A DNA stretch of 64,000 nt, from contig NC_066585.1 in NCBI RefSeq assembly GCF_024323335.1, positions 532,036,582 through 532,100,581 of the forward strand, given 5' to 3'. Numbering within the stretch: the stretch's first letter is position 1; every line of letters starts with the position of its first letter. The position numbers and the translations under genes were made by a program. Source of the stretch: Lathyrus oleraceus. Taxonomy: Eukaryota; Streptophyta; Magnoliopsida; Fabales; Fabaceae. The notes below the pieces were generated by a model. It saw nothing but the letters and a program-made list of their open reading frames with translations, made no database searches and was not told where the DNA came from. Positions 20,985-32,520 of this stretch are shown here, piece by piece.

Positions 20985-21905
20985 ATGAGATGACCTCGAC
21001 CCTTCATTAAAATAAATAACTTAAATGACAACTACTTTTATTTTAATTAATTAGTATAAGTATACTAACTACTCCTTGAAAAGTTAATTTTACACTTAAA
21101 AATATTTTTTTTCTTAACAATATACAAAAATGTTAACCTTCATTAAAAATATTTTTTCTACATGAACTAAATGTGAAGAATAATACAATACACTACATGG
21201 AATATAATTCAGTCCAAGAAAAAAATTGGAGATGAATGAATGACAACAATTCCAAAAACATTAAAACTCCAAAAGAGTAATTTTATTCTCACTTTCATAT
21301 TTAGTGTATCCCATCCAGCAGGAAATATATCAATGTTATGAGTTTCATTTTCTAGATTAGTTGATAATATCTAACTTTATATACAATGTTACATATGTAT
21401 TATATTGCATCAAAGCTTTGTAGATGAGAGATGAGATGACCTCGACCTTTTATCAACATTTCGACAAAGTCAATGATTAACAACTAAAATAACTAAGATA
21501 AGTGAAAATCAATTTTCTTTTAATTAATTAGTATCAAGTATTTCAACTACTAATTGCAAAATCAATTTGATACCTTATGGTAACCATGATTTTCTGGACG
21601 AGACAATTAGAAAAATAAAGAATGTTAAATTTTTCGTTAACAATATCCATGCAATTGTATTGTGTTTACCATCAGGTCTTCATGAATTAAATGTGAAAAA
21701 TGATACGCTTTAACACAAGGAATATGATCCCGTCCAAAAAAATGTATTTGGAAGTAAATGAATGACGACAATTTCAAACACAGAAAATTCAAAGGAATAA
21801 TAACTTTACTCTCACTTTCATGTATAGTGTATCATATGTAGGAAATACATCAATGTTATGGGTTTCATATCCTAGATTATATGATAATATCTAACTTCAT
21901 ATGCA
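20985..21905 (+). repeat. Direct duplication of about 450 bp
   Basis: Copy 1 is about 20985-21400 and copy 2 about 21431-21905. Shared landmarks in order: GAGATGACCTCGACC, TTTTAATTAATTAGTAT, AAATGTGAA, ACTCTCACTTTCAT-like and ATCAATGTTATG. They differ at many positions. No open frame of interest in either. Confidence 0.75.
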
Positions 21906-21907
21906 AT

Positions 21908-22260
21908 CACTACTAAGAAAAAGATTTCTTACACCAAATGGAAGAGGAATTTTATTTTAGTTGGGGTGCCGAAGTAACACAGTGTGTTATGGAAGAACTT
22001 GAAAGTGTGTCATTTTTTCTCTTGATTGGGATGTTAACCCAAAGGAAATTTCTCACATTTTACACCGGATGGATTGTGAAACAAGGTAAAATCTCTCACT
22101 TTTCACATCGGGTGGGATGTGAGTCGAGATGAAATCCTTCTCTTTTCTTTTTGGTTGGGATTCTTAACCGAGGGGATAGGGGTTACACCAGACCATTTTT
22201 CACATCAGTTGTATATATAATCGATGTGAATTCCCATGTATTTTTAAAATATTTTTTTTT
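21908..22260 (+). repeat. Possible CACTA terminus with subterminal repeats
   Basis: It begins CACTACTAAGAAAAAG, close to plant CACTA ends. Degenerate units of about 70 bp follow, with the theme TCTCACTTTTCACATCGG, and an inverted pair CACATCAGTTG / ATCGATGTG near 22200. No matching opposite end or 3-bp duplication was found, so this could be a solitary end or a MITE. Confidence 0.35.
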
Positions 22261-22789
22261 TTTGTACAACAATGTTTACCCTTTGTTTTCTAAAGATCCA
22301 GATTTTATAATCACATTCATATATAAAGAAATTTCATTGGTTTTGAAAATTTAACATAAAAATTAAATTAAGCAACTACAGATAGGAACTCACAAACTAA
22401 CTTAGATACAAATAACTTGCACATCCCTCAAAATGCATAAGTTTTATTAAACCTAACTATTAAATCACTCTTCTTCAAACTTTATTGTAAATATAAATTC
22501 TAATACAAGATTAACATGAAGGATCGTGAATTGGAACAAATGTTGGCCACCAAATTTGAAGTCCGAGAGAATAAGTAATAAATTAGATTAAGATTCGCGC
22601 GTTTGCGTTATTATAAATTAAATTTTTATCTGATTTATATTGAATTTAAATAATATTCTTTTTTTTTTTGAAAAAATGGCCAAAAGGTTATTTTATAATA
22701 ATATATTATAAATTATAATATAGACAATAATATGAATTAATCAATAATAAAAATGAATATTTTACTCGAAAGAAAAAATATATGTTTGT
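22261..22789. other. AT-rich spacer, no gene supported
   Basis: Low-complexity A/T sequence. No domain, repeat boundary or RNA gene was seen. Confidence 0.3.
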
Positions 22790-25171
22790 AAGTTGAGAGT
22801 GATATCGAGAATTTAGTTTTTATAAATCTTAGTAATTCTAAAAGATATTTTTTATGGTCATTTTTTATATTTGACTCATGTCTTTTTGAAATTCATATAT
22901 GAGAAAACAAAAATATTATGTTTTACCTTTAGTTTATTTGTTCGTCGCAATATGAAGAATGTAATAGAGAAGTATATAAATATGATTAAAAAATGTTACA
23001 TACTTTATCTTTGCTATAATTTCAATATTAATAAATAGTGGCAAGTCTTAGAAATTAGTGTAATAACTAATTTGACATTAAAAATATATGTTTGAACTTT
23101 TATCTTTGTTGTAATTTCACGATAACAAAAAATACTTAATAGTGTTTGAATTCATACATCTATTTTTTTTATTTTAGTTTTTGCAAATTTTAGTAATTAT
23201 AAAAGATATTATTTGTGGTCATTTTTTATATTTGATTCTCATGTCTTTTTAAAACTCATATGTGAGAAAATAAAAATATTATTCTTTATCTTTAGTTTAT
23301 TTGTTCGTCCTAATATGAAGAATGTAATAGGGAAGTATATAAATATGATTAAAAAGGTTGTATACTCTATCATATTTCAATATTAATAAATAGTGTCAAA
23401 TCTTAGAAATTTGTGCAATAACTAATTTGACATTAAAAATATTTGTTTCAACTTTTATCTATGCTATAATTTCAAGAAAACAAAAAAATATTTAATAGTG
23501 TTTGAATTCATACGTCTATTTTTTTTTAAAATTTGAGCAAATATACTTAGATAAAGAATTTGTTGGATATTTTGTTTTGAAACACTTTTAGTCCCCATAT
23601 AAATTTTGGTCCAAAAAATGTTGAGATGTTAATTTTTTAATATGTGACACTTTTAGATGATGTGGCATGAGATTTATTAATTTTTTATTATCCAAGTTAT
23701 TTTTTAAATAAATTATTTTTTACTATTTTTTACATAATAATAAAAGAATAATTAAAAAATTAATTTAAATTTTAAAAAAAATTATATTGAAATTAATTAA
23801 TATTAATATTTAAAAAAGTGGTAATATAATAGTGTTGCATACTCTATCATATTTAAATATTAACAAATAGTGAAAGGTATTTAAAATTTGTATAATAACT
23901 AATTTCACACTTAAATATTTAATCTTTTCTAAAATTTCAAGAAAATCAAAAATATTTAATAGTATTTGAATTCACACGTCTCTTTTATTTTTAAAATTTG
24001 AGCAAATTTACTTAGCTTAAGTAATAGTTGGATTGTTAGATTACTTTATTCAAAATGGATGAGACATTATATTGAAAAAATATATCAAAAAAAATTTCAT
24101 TATTTTTATAATACAATAATTATTTCAAGAAAAATAAATAATGTTATATAAGGTTTAAGAAAATAATATATTTTAAAATTACAAAAGAGTTGTTAGGTTA
24201 ATATATTTTTGTTTTCGCCAATGTTCAAACTCATGACATCAACAAAAGAATAATATGTGTTTTAAACTTTTGAAAAATAAATATGATGATGATGTGTTAA
24301 ATATATAGTATATGGCATATGATGTATCCTTATATAATCCGCCGCTTTGAGATTGATATCTAAAATTTAGTTTTTGTAAGTTTTAATAACTCTAAAATAT
24401 AATTTATGGTCATTTTTTTATATATTTTGATTCTCATGTCTCTTTTAAACTCATATGTGAGAAAACAAAAATCTTATTCTTATCTTTAGTTTATTTGTTC
24501 GTCGTAATATGAATAATATAATAGAGAAGTATATAAATATGATACTTTAATATAATAAATAAGGTTGGATACTCTATGATACTTTAATATAATAAATAGT
24601 GGCAAGTCTTAGAAATTTGTGTAATAAGCATTTGTTTCAACTTTTATCTTTGCTATAATTTCATGAAAATCAAAAATATTTAATAGTGTTTGAATTCATA
24701 CGTCTATTTTTTTAAAAAATTTGAGCAAATATACTTGGTTAGAATATTTGTTGGATCTTTTGTTTTGAAACACTTTTAGTTCCTATTTCAATTTTGGTCC
24801 AAAAAATGTTAATTTTGTAATATGTGACACTTTTAGATGATGTGCCATGAGATTTATTAGTTTTTTATTATCTAAGTTATTTTTCAAATAAATTATTTAT
24901 TACTATTTTTCTACATGCTAATAATGAATAATTAAAAATTTAATTTATTTTTTTTAGAAATTTATATTGAAATTAATTAATACTAATATTGAAAAAAATG
25001 GTAATATAATAGTGTTGCATACTCTATCATATTTAAATATTAACAAATAGTGGAAGGTATTTAAAATTTATGTAATAACTAATTTCACACAAAAATATTT
25101 GTTTCAACTTTTATTTTTTCTAAAATTTCAAGAAAATCAAAAATATTTAATAGAATTTGAATTCACACGTC
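22790..25171 (+). repeat. Tandem repeat array of about 1.2-kb units (left part)
   Basis: One partial and two full units. The start motif (GATATC..AATTTAGTTTTT then TGGTCATTTTTT) appears near 22795, a variant near 23165, and again near 24350. Internal landmarks repeat at unit spacing: TTGGTCCAAAAAATG near 23610 and 24800, ATGTGACACTTTTAGATGATG near 23641 and 24820, and GTGTTGCATACTCTATCAT near 23833 and 25013. The last unit is cut by MULE B at 25172 and resumes at 32129, continuing to about 32520. Confidence 0.82.
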
Positions 25172-25463
25172 GATTTTTTTTTAAAATAACCATGTTTTAG
25201 AAATAAAATACGATAATAACCAGGATTTCAAAAAATTTCCCAAAGTAACCATGTTTTTTAAGGGATGCGCCGGAGGAGTTGGCGCATCCCTTAAAAATTT
25301 TAGGAGCCTTAAAGGCAGGCGCCCATGGACTAGGCGCCCTAGTTGAACCACCCATAAGGGAGGCGCCCCTAGGGTTGGCGCCTTAGCCTCCCACTAAGGG
25401 AGGCGCCCCTAGGGTTGGCGCCTTAGCCTCCCACTAAGGGAGGCGCCCTTAGGGTTGGCGCCT
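25172..25463 (+). repeat. Left terminal inverted repeat of MULE B
   Basis: It pairs with about 31769-32128. The outer end is GATTTTTTTT then AAAATAACCATG. Next comes a hairpin AAGGGATGCGCC..GGCGCATCCCTT at 25259-25293, then tandem units of 50-55 bp with GGCGCC at each end (GGGAGGCGCCCCTAGGGTTG). Sequence similarity to the MULE A ends is limited to GGCGCC and the hairpin layout. Confidence 0.9.
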
Positions 25464-25610
25464 CTGTCTAATTTTTTTTTTTTAAATATAATTATTTATA
25501 ATTTTTTTTTAATATTTCATATTAATTATTTAATACGTAATAAATAAAAATAAAAATAAAATGACTTCATTAAATATATAATAAATGATTACATTAGAAT
25601 GACCAAAACC

Positions 25611-27908
25611 CTAATGACCCGCCCAATTATAACGTCCCCCGGTTCCACATCCCGGTGCGTTACGTTGTCTCCGAGGTCTCCCACGATTTTCTTGAGGTGT
25701 TTGTGGTCTTTGGGTGCTGACCTGATCGAGCGATGGCTGGTTGGAAGGTCCGGCAGAGGTTCCGGCGGTATTCGAAAGATGTGTCATCATTTGCTCCCAA
25801 TACCCGGAGGGGCTGTGGCCAACGACGCTTCCGTAATGGAGTTCGGTGCCCATGTCATCGTAGTTAGGGCGTTGGGGTTGGGTGAATTGGGGACGATATA
25901 GTTGCCCAAATTGGGTCATTGAATCGTTTTGAAAACGAAGCAATGGTTCTTGGGGCGTACTATAGTTAAACAGTGGTTGGGTGTTAAATGGTGGGGGGCT
26001 ACGATGACGTGACCCATATGAATCATCGGTGCTATAGACGGTTGTGGTTGTGGGGTTTGGTTCTTGGTTTTGTGTTTGGGTGGGTGGTATGAAGGGATTG
26101 CGACGTTGGATGGTTCGTTGTTGGGTGGTTGGCATGAACGGGTTGCGATGTTGGGTGTTTGGTTGGTTTGAGTATGTGGTCGGTTGATGTTGTGTGGTTG
26201 GTTGTTGGGTTTGGGTGGGTTCACATTGGTGTTGGGTGGTGAGTTGATGTGGGACATACGATGATGAAGCAAGTTGGCGCAGATCTATCAAATACCGCGG
26301 CTCAGATACGAATTACTGAGTTGTTACAGATCTAAACCATGCCATATATTGTTGAGTCGGTCTTACACCTTGGATGACTGGTTCGTTCAGGACGTGTTGT
26401 CGTCGATTTCTCCATTGACGACACATGTCTTTTGCAAAGTCTCTCCAGTCCGAAAAATCCCACTGTGCATCGACCCTTTTTTGATGCCAATTCCCCAAAC
26501 ACGTGGGAGACTCTGGGATATGTTGTACCATTCCGAACTGCAGGTTGACCCTGTCACTTTGGTGCATTTCAACTGTAGTGAATCGGATAATTGGTGTCTT
26601 CGCTGTCCAAACTGCAGCATCGTCATGGTTCACATCATGATCCAGACCCAAATATGGCCTCCATACAAACTGGAAAAAAATAACAAATCGTTAGATGAGA
26701 AATAATTTGAGAAGTATTTTAAGATTAACTATAGTTTGGTAGGAGTATTACATCATCATGTCCAATGTGATCCAATAGATTTCGATAGACTACAATAGCG
26801 TGTTTCAGACACCTATTGTAGTTCATTCCCCTTACTGACCACCTAAGATAAAAAAAAAGAGTGAAAAATATTATTTACTGTTAATTTAAATAATAGATAT
26901 AATTAACAAAATGGTAAATAGTAAAGTGGTAGACTTACTTGGTTGCAAAGGGGAACGCGAATGGACGCTCATTTTCTGGGGCGAGCGACGGCATCCTAGA
27001 CCACCCCCAAGCTTGAAGCAAATAAGCACATGAAAAAAAAGTACAGGTATTCTTTTTTGCATTTTTACACAATGCACTATATAGATGGGCCAACACATCT
27101 GAACCCCAACTATAAGTGTTTACCTTATTGATGTTGCATAATAAAGGTAAATACATTATATTCACAGAATTACCTGTACTTTCTGGAAACAAAAAGTTAC
27201 CAAATAAAATCATAATATAACACCGAGATTTTATTATCTTCTCATACTCGGTTGAATCTTCAGACAGTACTATACTGTTATAATATTGTCTAAGGTATTT
27301 TAAATTTATACCTTGCCCCCTTGCTTGACTGGATGTGTCTCCCTCAGGTTCGTCGTCTAACAAAGGGGCACCCAGTAATTCATTGCATATGTCGTTGACA
27401 TGGTTAACTTTCCCATTGACTGCCTTTCCATCTATACGAAGACCCAACAGCATGTACACGTCCTCAAGTGTGACGATACACTCACCAATCGGAAGGTGAA
27501 ATGTGTGGGTCTCGGGTCTCCACCTCTCCAACAAAGCTAGGATGAACTTGTAGTCCACCGAGTACGAAACAATGCTTAGGAGATTTCCAAATCCACATCC
27601 TCTAATATATGGTTCTATTAAAGGATCGTGGGGTACATATTCATGTACACGACATCTAAACCGCTTCGGATCCTAATAACAAAAAAACAAAAATACAATT
27701 AGTAGAAGAAATACATTCTAAAGAAATATGTACAAGATGTAATCCATAAATAGAAACTAAAAAGAAAGAGATTTGAAAGGCATAACACAAAGAACATATG
27801 TATTACAAGTAATCCATAAATAGTAACTAAAAGAGAGAGATAACATACAAATGTCGAGATATTCTCGATTGTGCCTCTGTGTTCATCGCCCATAGTTAAC
27901 AAAGACAT
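25611..27908 (-). pseudogene. Plant mobile domain (PMD, MAIN-like) gene of MULE B, one stop
   Basis: Four exons with GT/AG junctions: 27849-27908, 26939-27672, 26752-26842 and 25611-26669, totalling 647 codons plus stop. The PMD core (RWRPETHTFHLPIGE, VTLEDVYMLLGL, AWGWSRMPSLAP) lies in exon 2. Exon 4 carries a Gln/Pro/Thr-rich tail (QQPTTQHQPTT) ending in an Arg/Gly-rich stretch. The only lesion I see is CAA to TAA at codon 414 (26313-26315), after the PMD core, so a truncated protein holding the core could still be made. A TATAAATA box is at 28006-28013. Confidence 0.9.
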
Positions 27909-28718
27909 GATTCGATTTTGCAAAGCTTAAGTTTGTTAGATGAAAGAAATGTGGTAGAAGGAAAGAGTGTGATGAAGATGGTTTGATAATGTTGATATGG
28001 GAGGGTATTTATAGATGAATAAATGAGTAGGTTTAGAAACTATAATGAATTATGATTGGTTGCATGCAAAGGCATATGAGGTTAAAAAACTAGTGAATGA
28101 CAAAAGACAAATGAATGACACAAAGTGAATGACAAAAGTAGCATAGCATGGAAGGGAATCACACAAAGTGAATGAAAAAAGCAGCATAGCATGGAAGGGA
28201 ATCTAGTAGGCGCATGTGAAGAAATCACATGCAATAGGAAGAGGAGCCATTATCCTTGGCGCCTACATGTGATTTTTCACATGCAAGGAAGGGGCGCCCT
28301 TCCTCTAGGCGCCTTAGTGTAAGGCTTAGGAAGAGGCGCCCTTCCTAATGGCGCCTATGCATAATTTAAGGAAGAGGCGCCCAAACCTTTGGCGCCTATG
28401 TTTTGCCAAGGGAATGGGCGCCTATGTTCAGTCTTAGGGCACAGGGAAAATTAGGGCACAAAGATTCTTGATTCCCTCTGTATTGAGTATTCTTTTCACT
28501 CTGCCCTCTGTGTAATCTTTTCACTCTTCCCTCTGCAATCTTTTCACTCTTCCCTCTGCGTGGAAGTACAGTCAAGTCTGTTTTCAGTCTTTCCTTTGCG
28601 TGCAAGTATAGTCAAGTCTGTACAGACTATTATGAATTTATTGATGCATTGGCCAACTATTTATGTTGTGCGGTTGAATAAGATTTACAAATCATTTAGT
28701 TCAATTCCATTCAACACA
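27909..28718. promoter_or_regulatory. Central divergent region of MULE B with GGCGCC repeat cluster
   Basis: The region lies between the PMD and MURA starts. At about 28195-28430 it contains six or more units with GGGCGCC, GGCGCC or CTAGGCGCC cores, spaced 30-45 bp and similar to the cluster in MULE A. A run of TCTTTTCACTCTTCCCTCTG repeats lies at about 28490-28560. The PMD TATA box is at 28006-28013. Confidence 0.6.
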
Positions 28719-31101
28719 ATGTCTTCCACACAACAATATATGATCAGTGCACATGTTGACGGTGAAATATTTGATCATCAGTTGTTCGGTTTTTGTTTTC
28801 GAGACACACAGGTGACTCGTTTTACAATAAATCGGCGATCAAATTTTTCACACCTAAAACAAAGAATAGAAAAGAAGTTGCAGTCCAATAATGTCGGTCA
28901 GATCATCTATAAAAATCCAGTTTTTTTTGCAGATAACTAGGTAAAATTTTATCAGAGGAAGATTCGAGATGATGATGATGTTCAACATATGTTTGGCAGT
29001 CACGAACAATCCGGTTATAACGATATAGAGTTGTATATATTACCACATCAACAACAGGAGTCCCAGTACATTAATCAGTCACAAGTGTTTTGTGAGACTG
29101 ATGACGAACAAGTTGAGGTGAATGTTCCAGACGATGAAGAAGAGGAACCTGAGATCATCGTTGATTCGATGGTGAACGCTGAAGAGGAAGAGGAGGCAAT
29201 ACCAGTAGGTCATGTATATTGCCCACCCCAACACATGAAGGTTAAATTTGGGTTCGGATGAACCTTCGGGAGATGTATGGTACAACCCTTACGTGCAAAT
29301 GCAAGGATCTCTGAAACAAGGAGACACATTTCGCACAAAATAGGAATGTGTAAAAGCCATAAAAAAATTCCACATGGAACTATCAGCAGATTTCAGAGTT
29401 GACAGAACTGACGCATTGAGGTATAAAATTTATTGTCCGAATGAGCACTGTCTTTTTAAGTTGTCAGCTTCGTACAGGAAGAGGAAAGAGTCTTGGGAGA
29501 TTGGATCAATGGGTCCAGATCACACATGCATCCTGACCAACCCAATGCAGGATCATCGTAAATTAAGCTCCCAACTAATATACGGTGAAATATTGTCTGT
29601 CATTGCCGATAATCCGTCTTTAAAGGTGAGTACAATAATCTCGCATATTAGGGCAGAGTACAACTACACACCATCATATAGGAAGGCATGGATAGCTAGA
29701 ACAAAAGCTGTTGAAAAAGTGTTTGGCAATTGGGAGGAATCTTACAAACAACTTCCAAAATACATGTTCGCTCTAAAACACTATGCTCCCGGTACAATTT
29801 TCAAGATGGAAACATTGCCCGCATATACACCAAATGGTACATGTGCTGTTGGAAATAGAATATTTCACCGTCTATTTTGGGCGTATCAACCGTGTATCAC
29901 AGGTTTTTCTTTCTGTAAACCAATTATACAAATTGATGGTACATGGTTGTATGGAAAATACAAAGGAACGTTATTGATGGCAGTGACACAAGATGGGAAC
30001 AGCAATATTTTTCCGATCGCCTTTGCCTTAGTTGAAGGGGAGACAGCTGAGGGATGGAGTTTTTTCCTAAGAAATCTCCGATTGCACGTAGCACCTCAAC
30101 CTAACTTGTGTTTGATCTCTGATAGACACCCCTCAATCATCAGTGCATATAATAACATTGACAATGGCTGGAAAAATCCTCTTTCGACGCATGTGTTTTG
30201 TATTAGACATATTGCTCAGAATTTCATGCGAGAAATCAAAGATAAGATGTTGCGTAAGAAGGTTGTCAATGCAGGTTACGCATTGACGGAACCTTCTTTC
30301 AAACACTACCGCGACGAAATAAGATTGTCGAACGAAGATGCGGTTCGGTGGATCGATAGTATTCCGTTGGAGAAGTGGACTAGGGCATACGACGGCGGAC
30401 AACGTTGGGGCCACATGACAACAAATCTTGTGGAATCAATGAACTCTGTCTTCAAAGGAATTCGTAACCTACCAATAACCGCTTTGGTGCAAGCTACATA
30501 TTTCAGGCTTGGGGCGTTGTTTGAAACCAGACGCTCAAAATGGAGCTCCGTGTTGCAATCTGAACAGTTGTTTAGTGATGCTTCAATGAAATTCATCAAA
30601 CATGAAGCTGCCAAAGCAAACACACACGTGGTTACGGTATTTGACCGAACAAAAGGTTGGTTTAGTGTTGCCGAGTCCATGGATCACAATGAGGGGATGC
30701 CAATGGGACAGTACAGAGTTGAATTAGATAGAGGTTGGTGCGACTGCGGAAGGTTCCAAGCCTTCCGTACCCCCTGCTCCCATGTCATAGCGGCGTGCTC
30801 AAAGGTTCGAAGAGATCCATCCTACTTGCTATCTGAAGTTTACAAAGTCGCCAGCCTTTCAAATGTTTATAAAATTAGTTTTTCAGTAGTGGCAAAAGAG
30901 GATTATTGGCCAGAATATCAAGGGGACATCATCTGGCACAACGAAGTTATGCGAAGGAAGAAAAAGGGTCGCCCTAACAGCACCCGAATTCGAACCGAAA
31001 TGGATACGGCGAACAAAATGGTTAGACTATGTAGTTCATGCCGTCAACCAGGTCACAATCGTAATAACTGTCCTAGGGTTAGAACTAGCACAACCAGATA
31101 A
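28719..31101 (+). pseudogene. MURA-type MULE transposase (MULE B), core open, N-terminus broken
   Basis: It starts at ATG 28719. Lesions: TAG at 28938-28940, loss of two bases at about 29238 (relative to MULE A), and TAG at 29341-29343. From 29374 to the stop at 31101 a 575-codon frame is open. Numbering in that frame, it has the MULE core with candidate catalytic Asp in QIDGTW (about 188) and LISDRHPS (about 249) and a Glu in NLVESMN (about 353). A SWIM finger follows (CDCGRFQAF...CSHVIAAC, about 456-475), and a CCHC knuckle (CSSCRQPGHN, about 551). MURA cuts and joins element ends. An internal start could give a protein lacking the acidic N-terminal part; activity is uncertain. Confidence 0.9.
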
Positions 31102-31267
31102 ATTCAGATGTACGTCTATTGCTATATATGGAAACTTAAATTTATTTCAAATTACCTCTGTTGCAATATATGGAAAATTAATTTTACTTCATAGTAGACG
31201 GCTGTGACGAAAAGACAGTTGTTCATAAAAAATAACACAAACAATTAAAACAACTAGAATACAAAAA

Positions 31268-31561
31268 CTATGCGATTACAACCATCAAAACAATTTTGAA
31301 CATGTACTGCATCATCCTACGAGCGTCTTGGTCGGTCTTAATATCCACCCATTCACGCACTTCTCCGCTTTGGTTGAACGTGGACACAAGCCATTGTATT
31401 CTTCTAATCCGTTCACCCTCTCCAATTTCTCCCTCTAACCAACTATGCAACGTCCGATTAAGACGTTCAAACGTATCTGTGTTCCAAAGTCGAACCTGTA
31501 TCGGAGCCGTAACGGCAGAAAATATTACATCAGCATTTCGTTTTTGAATATATCTAGACAT
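31268..31561 (-). CDS. Conserved small MULE ORF (orfC), intact copy, unknown function
   Basis: A 97-aa ORF starting at ATG 31561, with a TATAAATA at 31675-31682 (about 110 nt upstream) just inside the terminal repeat. The frame stays open further upstream, but the start is set by the paralogue at 6019 and by the TATA box. The protein is charged, with no signal peptide or membrane segment; visible motifs are RNADVIFS, VRLWNTDTFERLN, IRRIQWLVSTFNQ and DIKTDQDARRMMQYM. I do not recognise the family. Conservation of length, place and promoter in two diverged MULEs argues for a real third gene of this element type. Confidence 0.7.
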   Translation of the reverse strand: MSRYIQKRNADVIFSAVTAPIQVRLWNTDTFERLNRTLHSWLEGEIGEGERIRRIQWLVSTFNQSGEVREWVDIKTDQDARRMMQYMFKIVLMVVIA

Positions 31562-31768
31562 TGTTAAAACAAAGAAAATTAAAAATGGTGGTTGCACTAG
31601 ACTAGAAGATGAGTTTGAGTGAAAATATAGACTGAGAGATGAATTTGACTGAAAATTTTTATACAAGGTGATCGTATTTATAGAGGCGATAAATCCGCCA
31701 ACAGACACACAAGACACACAAGTGGCACCTAAAAAACACACAAAAGGGCCACCTAAAAAAAAACACAG

Positions 31769-32128
31769 AGGCGCCAACCCTAGGGCAAACACACAAAGGC
31801 GCCAACCCTAAGGGCGCCTCCCTTAGTGGGAGGCTAAGGCGCCAATCCTAGGGGCGCCTCCCTTAGTGGGAGGCTAAGGCGCCAAACCTAAGGGCGCCTC
31901 CCTTTAGGGACACACAAGGGCGCCAACCCTAGGGGCGCCTCCCTTATGGGTGGTTCAACTAGGGTGTCTAGCCCATGGGCGCCTGCCTTTAAGGCTCCTA
32001 AAATTTTTAAGGGATGCGCCAACTCCTCCGGCGCATCCCTTAAAAAACATGGTTACTTTGGGAAATTTTTTGAAATCCTGGTTATTATCGTATTTTATTT
32101 CTAAAACATGGTTATTTTAAAAAAAATC
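31769..32128 (-). repeat. Right terminal inverted repeat of MULE B
   Basis: Inverted partner of 25172-25463, with one or two more GGCGCC units. It contains CTAAGGCGCC, GGGGCGCCTCCC units and the AAGGGATGCGCC hairpin at about 32008-32042. It ends CATGGTTATTTT, an A run, then TC at 32128. Confidence 0.9.
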
Positions 32129-32520
32129 TCACACGTCTCTTTTATTTTTTAAATTTGAGCAAATTTACTTAGCTTAAGTAATTGTTGGATTGTTAGATTA
32201 TTTTATTCAAAATGGATGATATTATATTGATAAAATATATCTAATTTTTTTTTTCTTATTTTTATAATTCAAAATTTATTTCAAGAAAAGTAAATAATGT
32301 TATATATATATGGTTTAAACAAATAATATATTTCAAAATTATAAAATAATTGTTAGGTTAATATATTTTTGCTTTTGACAACGTTCGAACTCCTTACCTC
32401 AACAAAAGAATAATATGTGTTTTAAACTTTTGAAAAACAACTATGATTTTGAGAGGTATTACATAAGAATAATGATGATGTGTCAAAAATAGTATAGATG
32501 ACATGAATAATCCGTCCCTT
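32129..32520 (+). repeat. Tandem repeat unit, right part after MULE B
   Basis: It continues the 1.2-kb unit cut at 25171. It matches 23966-24345: TCACACGTCTCTTTTATTTTT, GAGCAAATTTACTTAGCTTA, GTTGGATTGTTAGATTA and, at its end, AATCCGTCCCTTTAGATT against AATCCGCCGCTTTGAGATT. Confidence 0.8.

Larger units (their letters stand above)
25172..32128. mobile_element. MULE B: Mutator-like element with PMD, MURA and a small ORF
   Basis: A 6957-bp Mutator-like element with the perfect 9-bp target duplication TCACACGTC (25163-25171 and 32129-32137). The empty site survives in the neighbouring tandem unit near 23966. Genes: PMD (minus), MURA transposase (plus) and a small intact ORF (minus). Compared with MULE A the coding parts are better preserved, with one stop in PMD and three lesions in the MURA N-terminal region. 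The terminal repeats differ from those of A. Confidence 0.95.

Noticed and set aside
25599..26705. Plus-strand frames of 100-143 aa across 25599-26705
   Set aside because: They are antisense shadows of PMD exon 4, which has the domain content, splice sites and a paralogue.
28195..28430. CpG-island-like promoter of a host gene
   Set aside because: The G/C-rich block consists of GGCGCC repeat units also present in the element ends and lies within MULE B.
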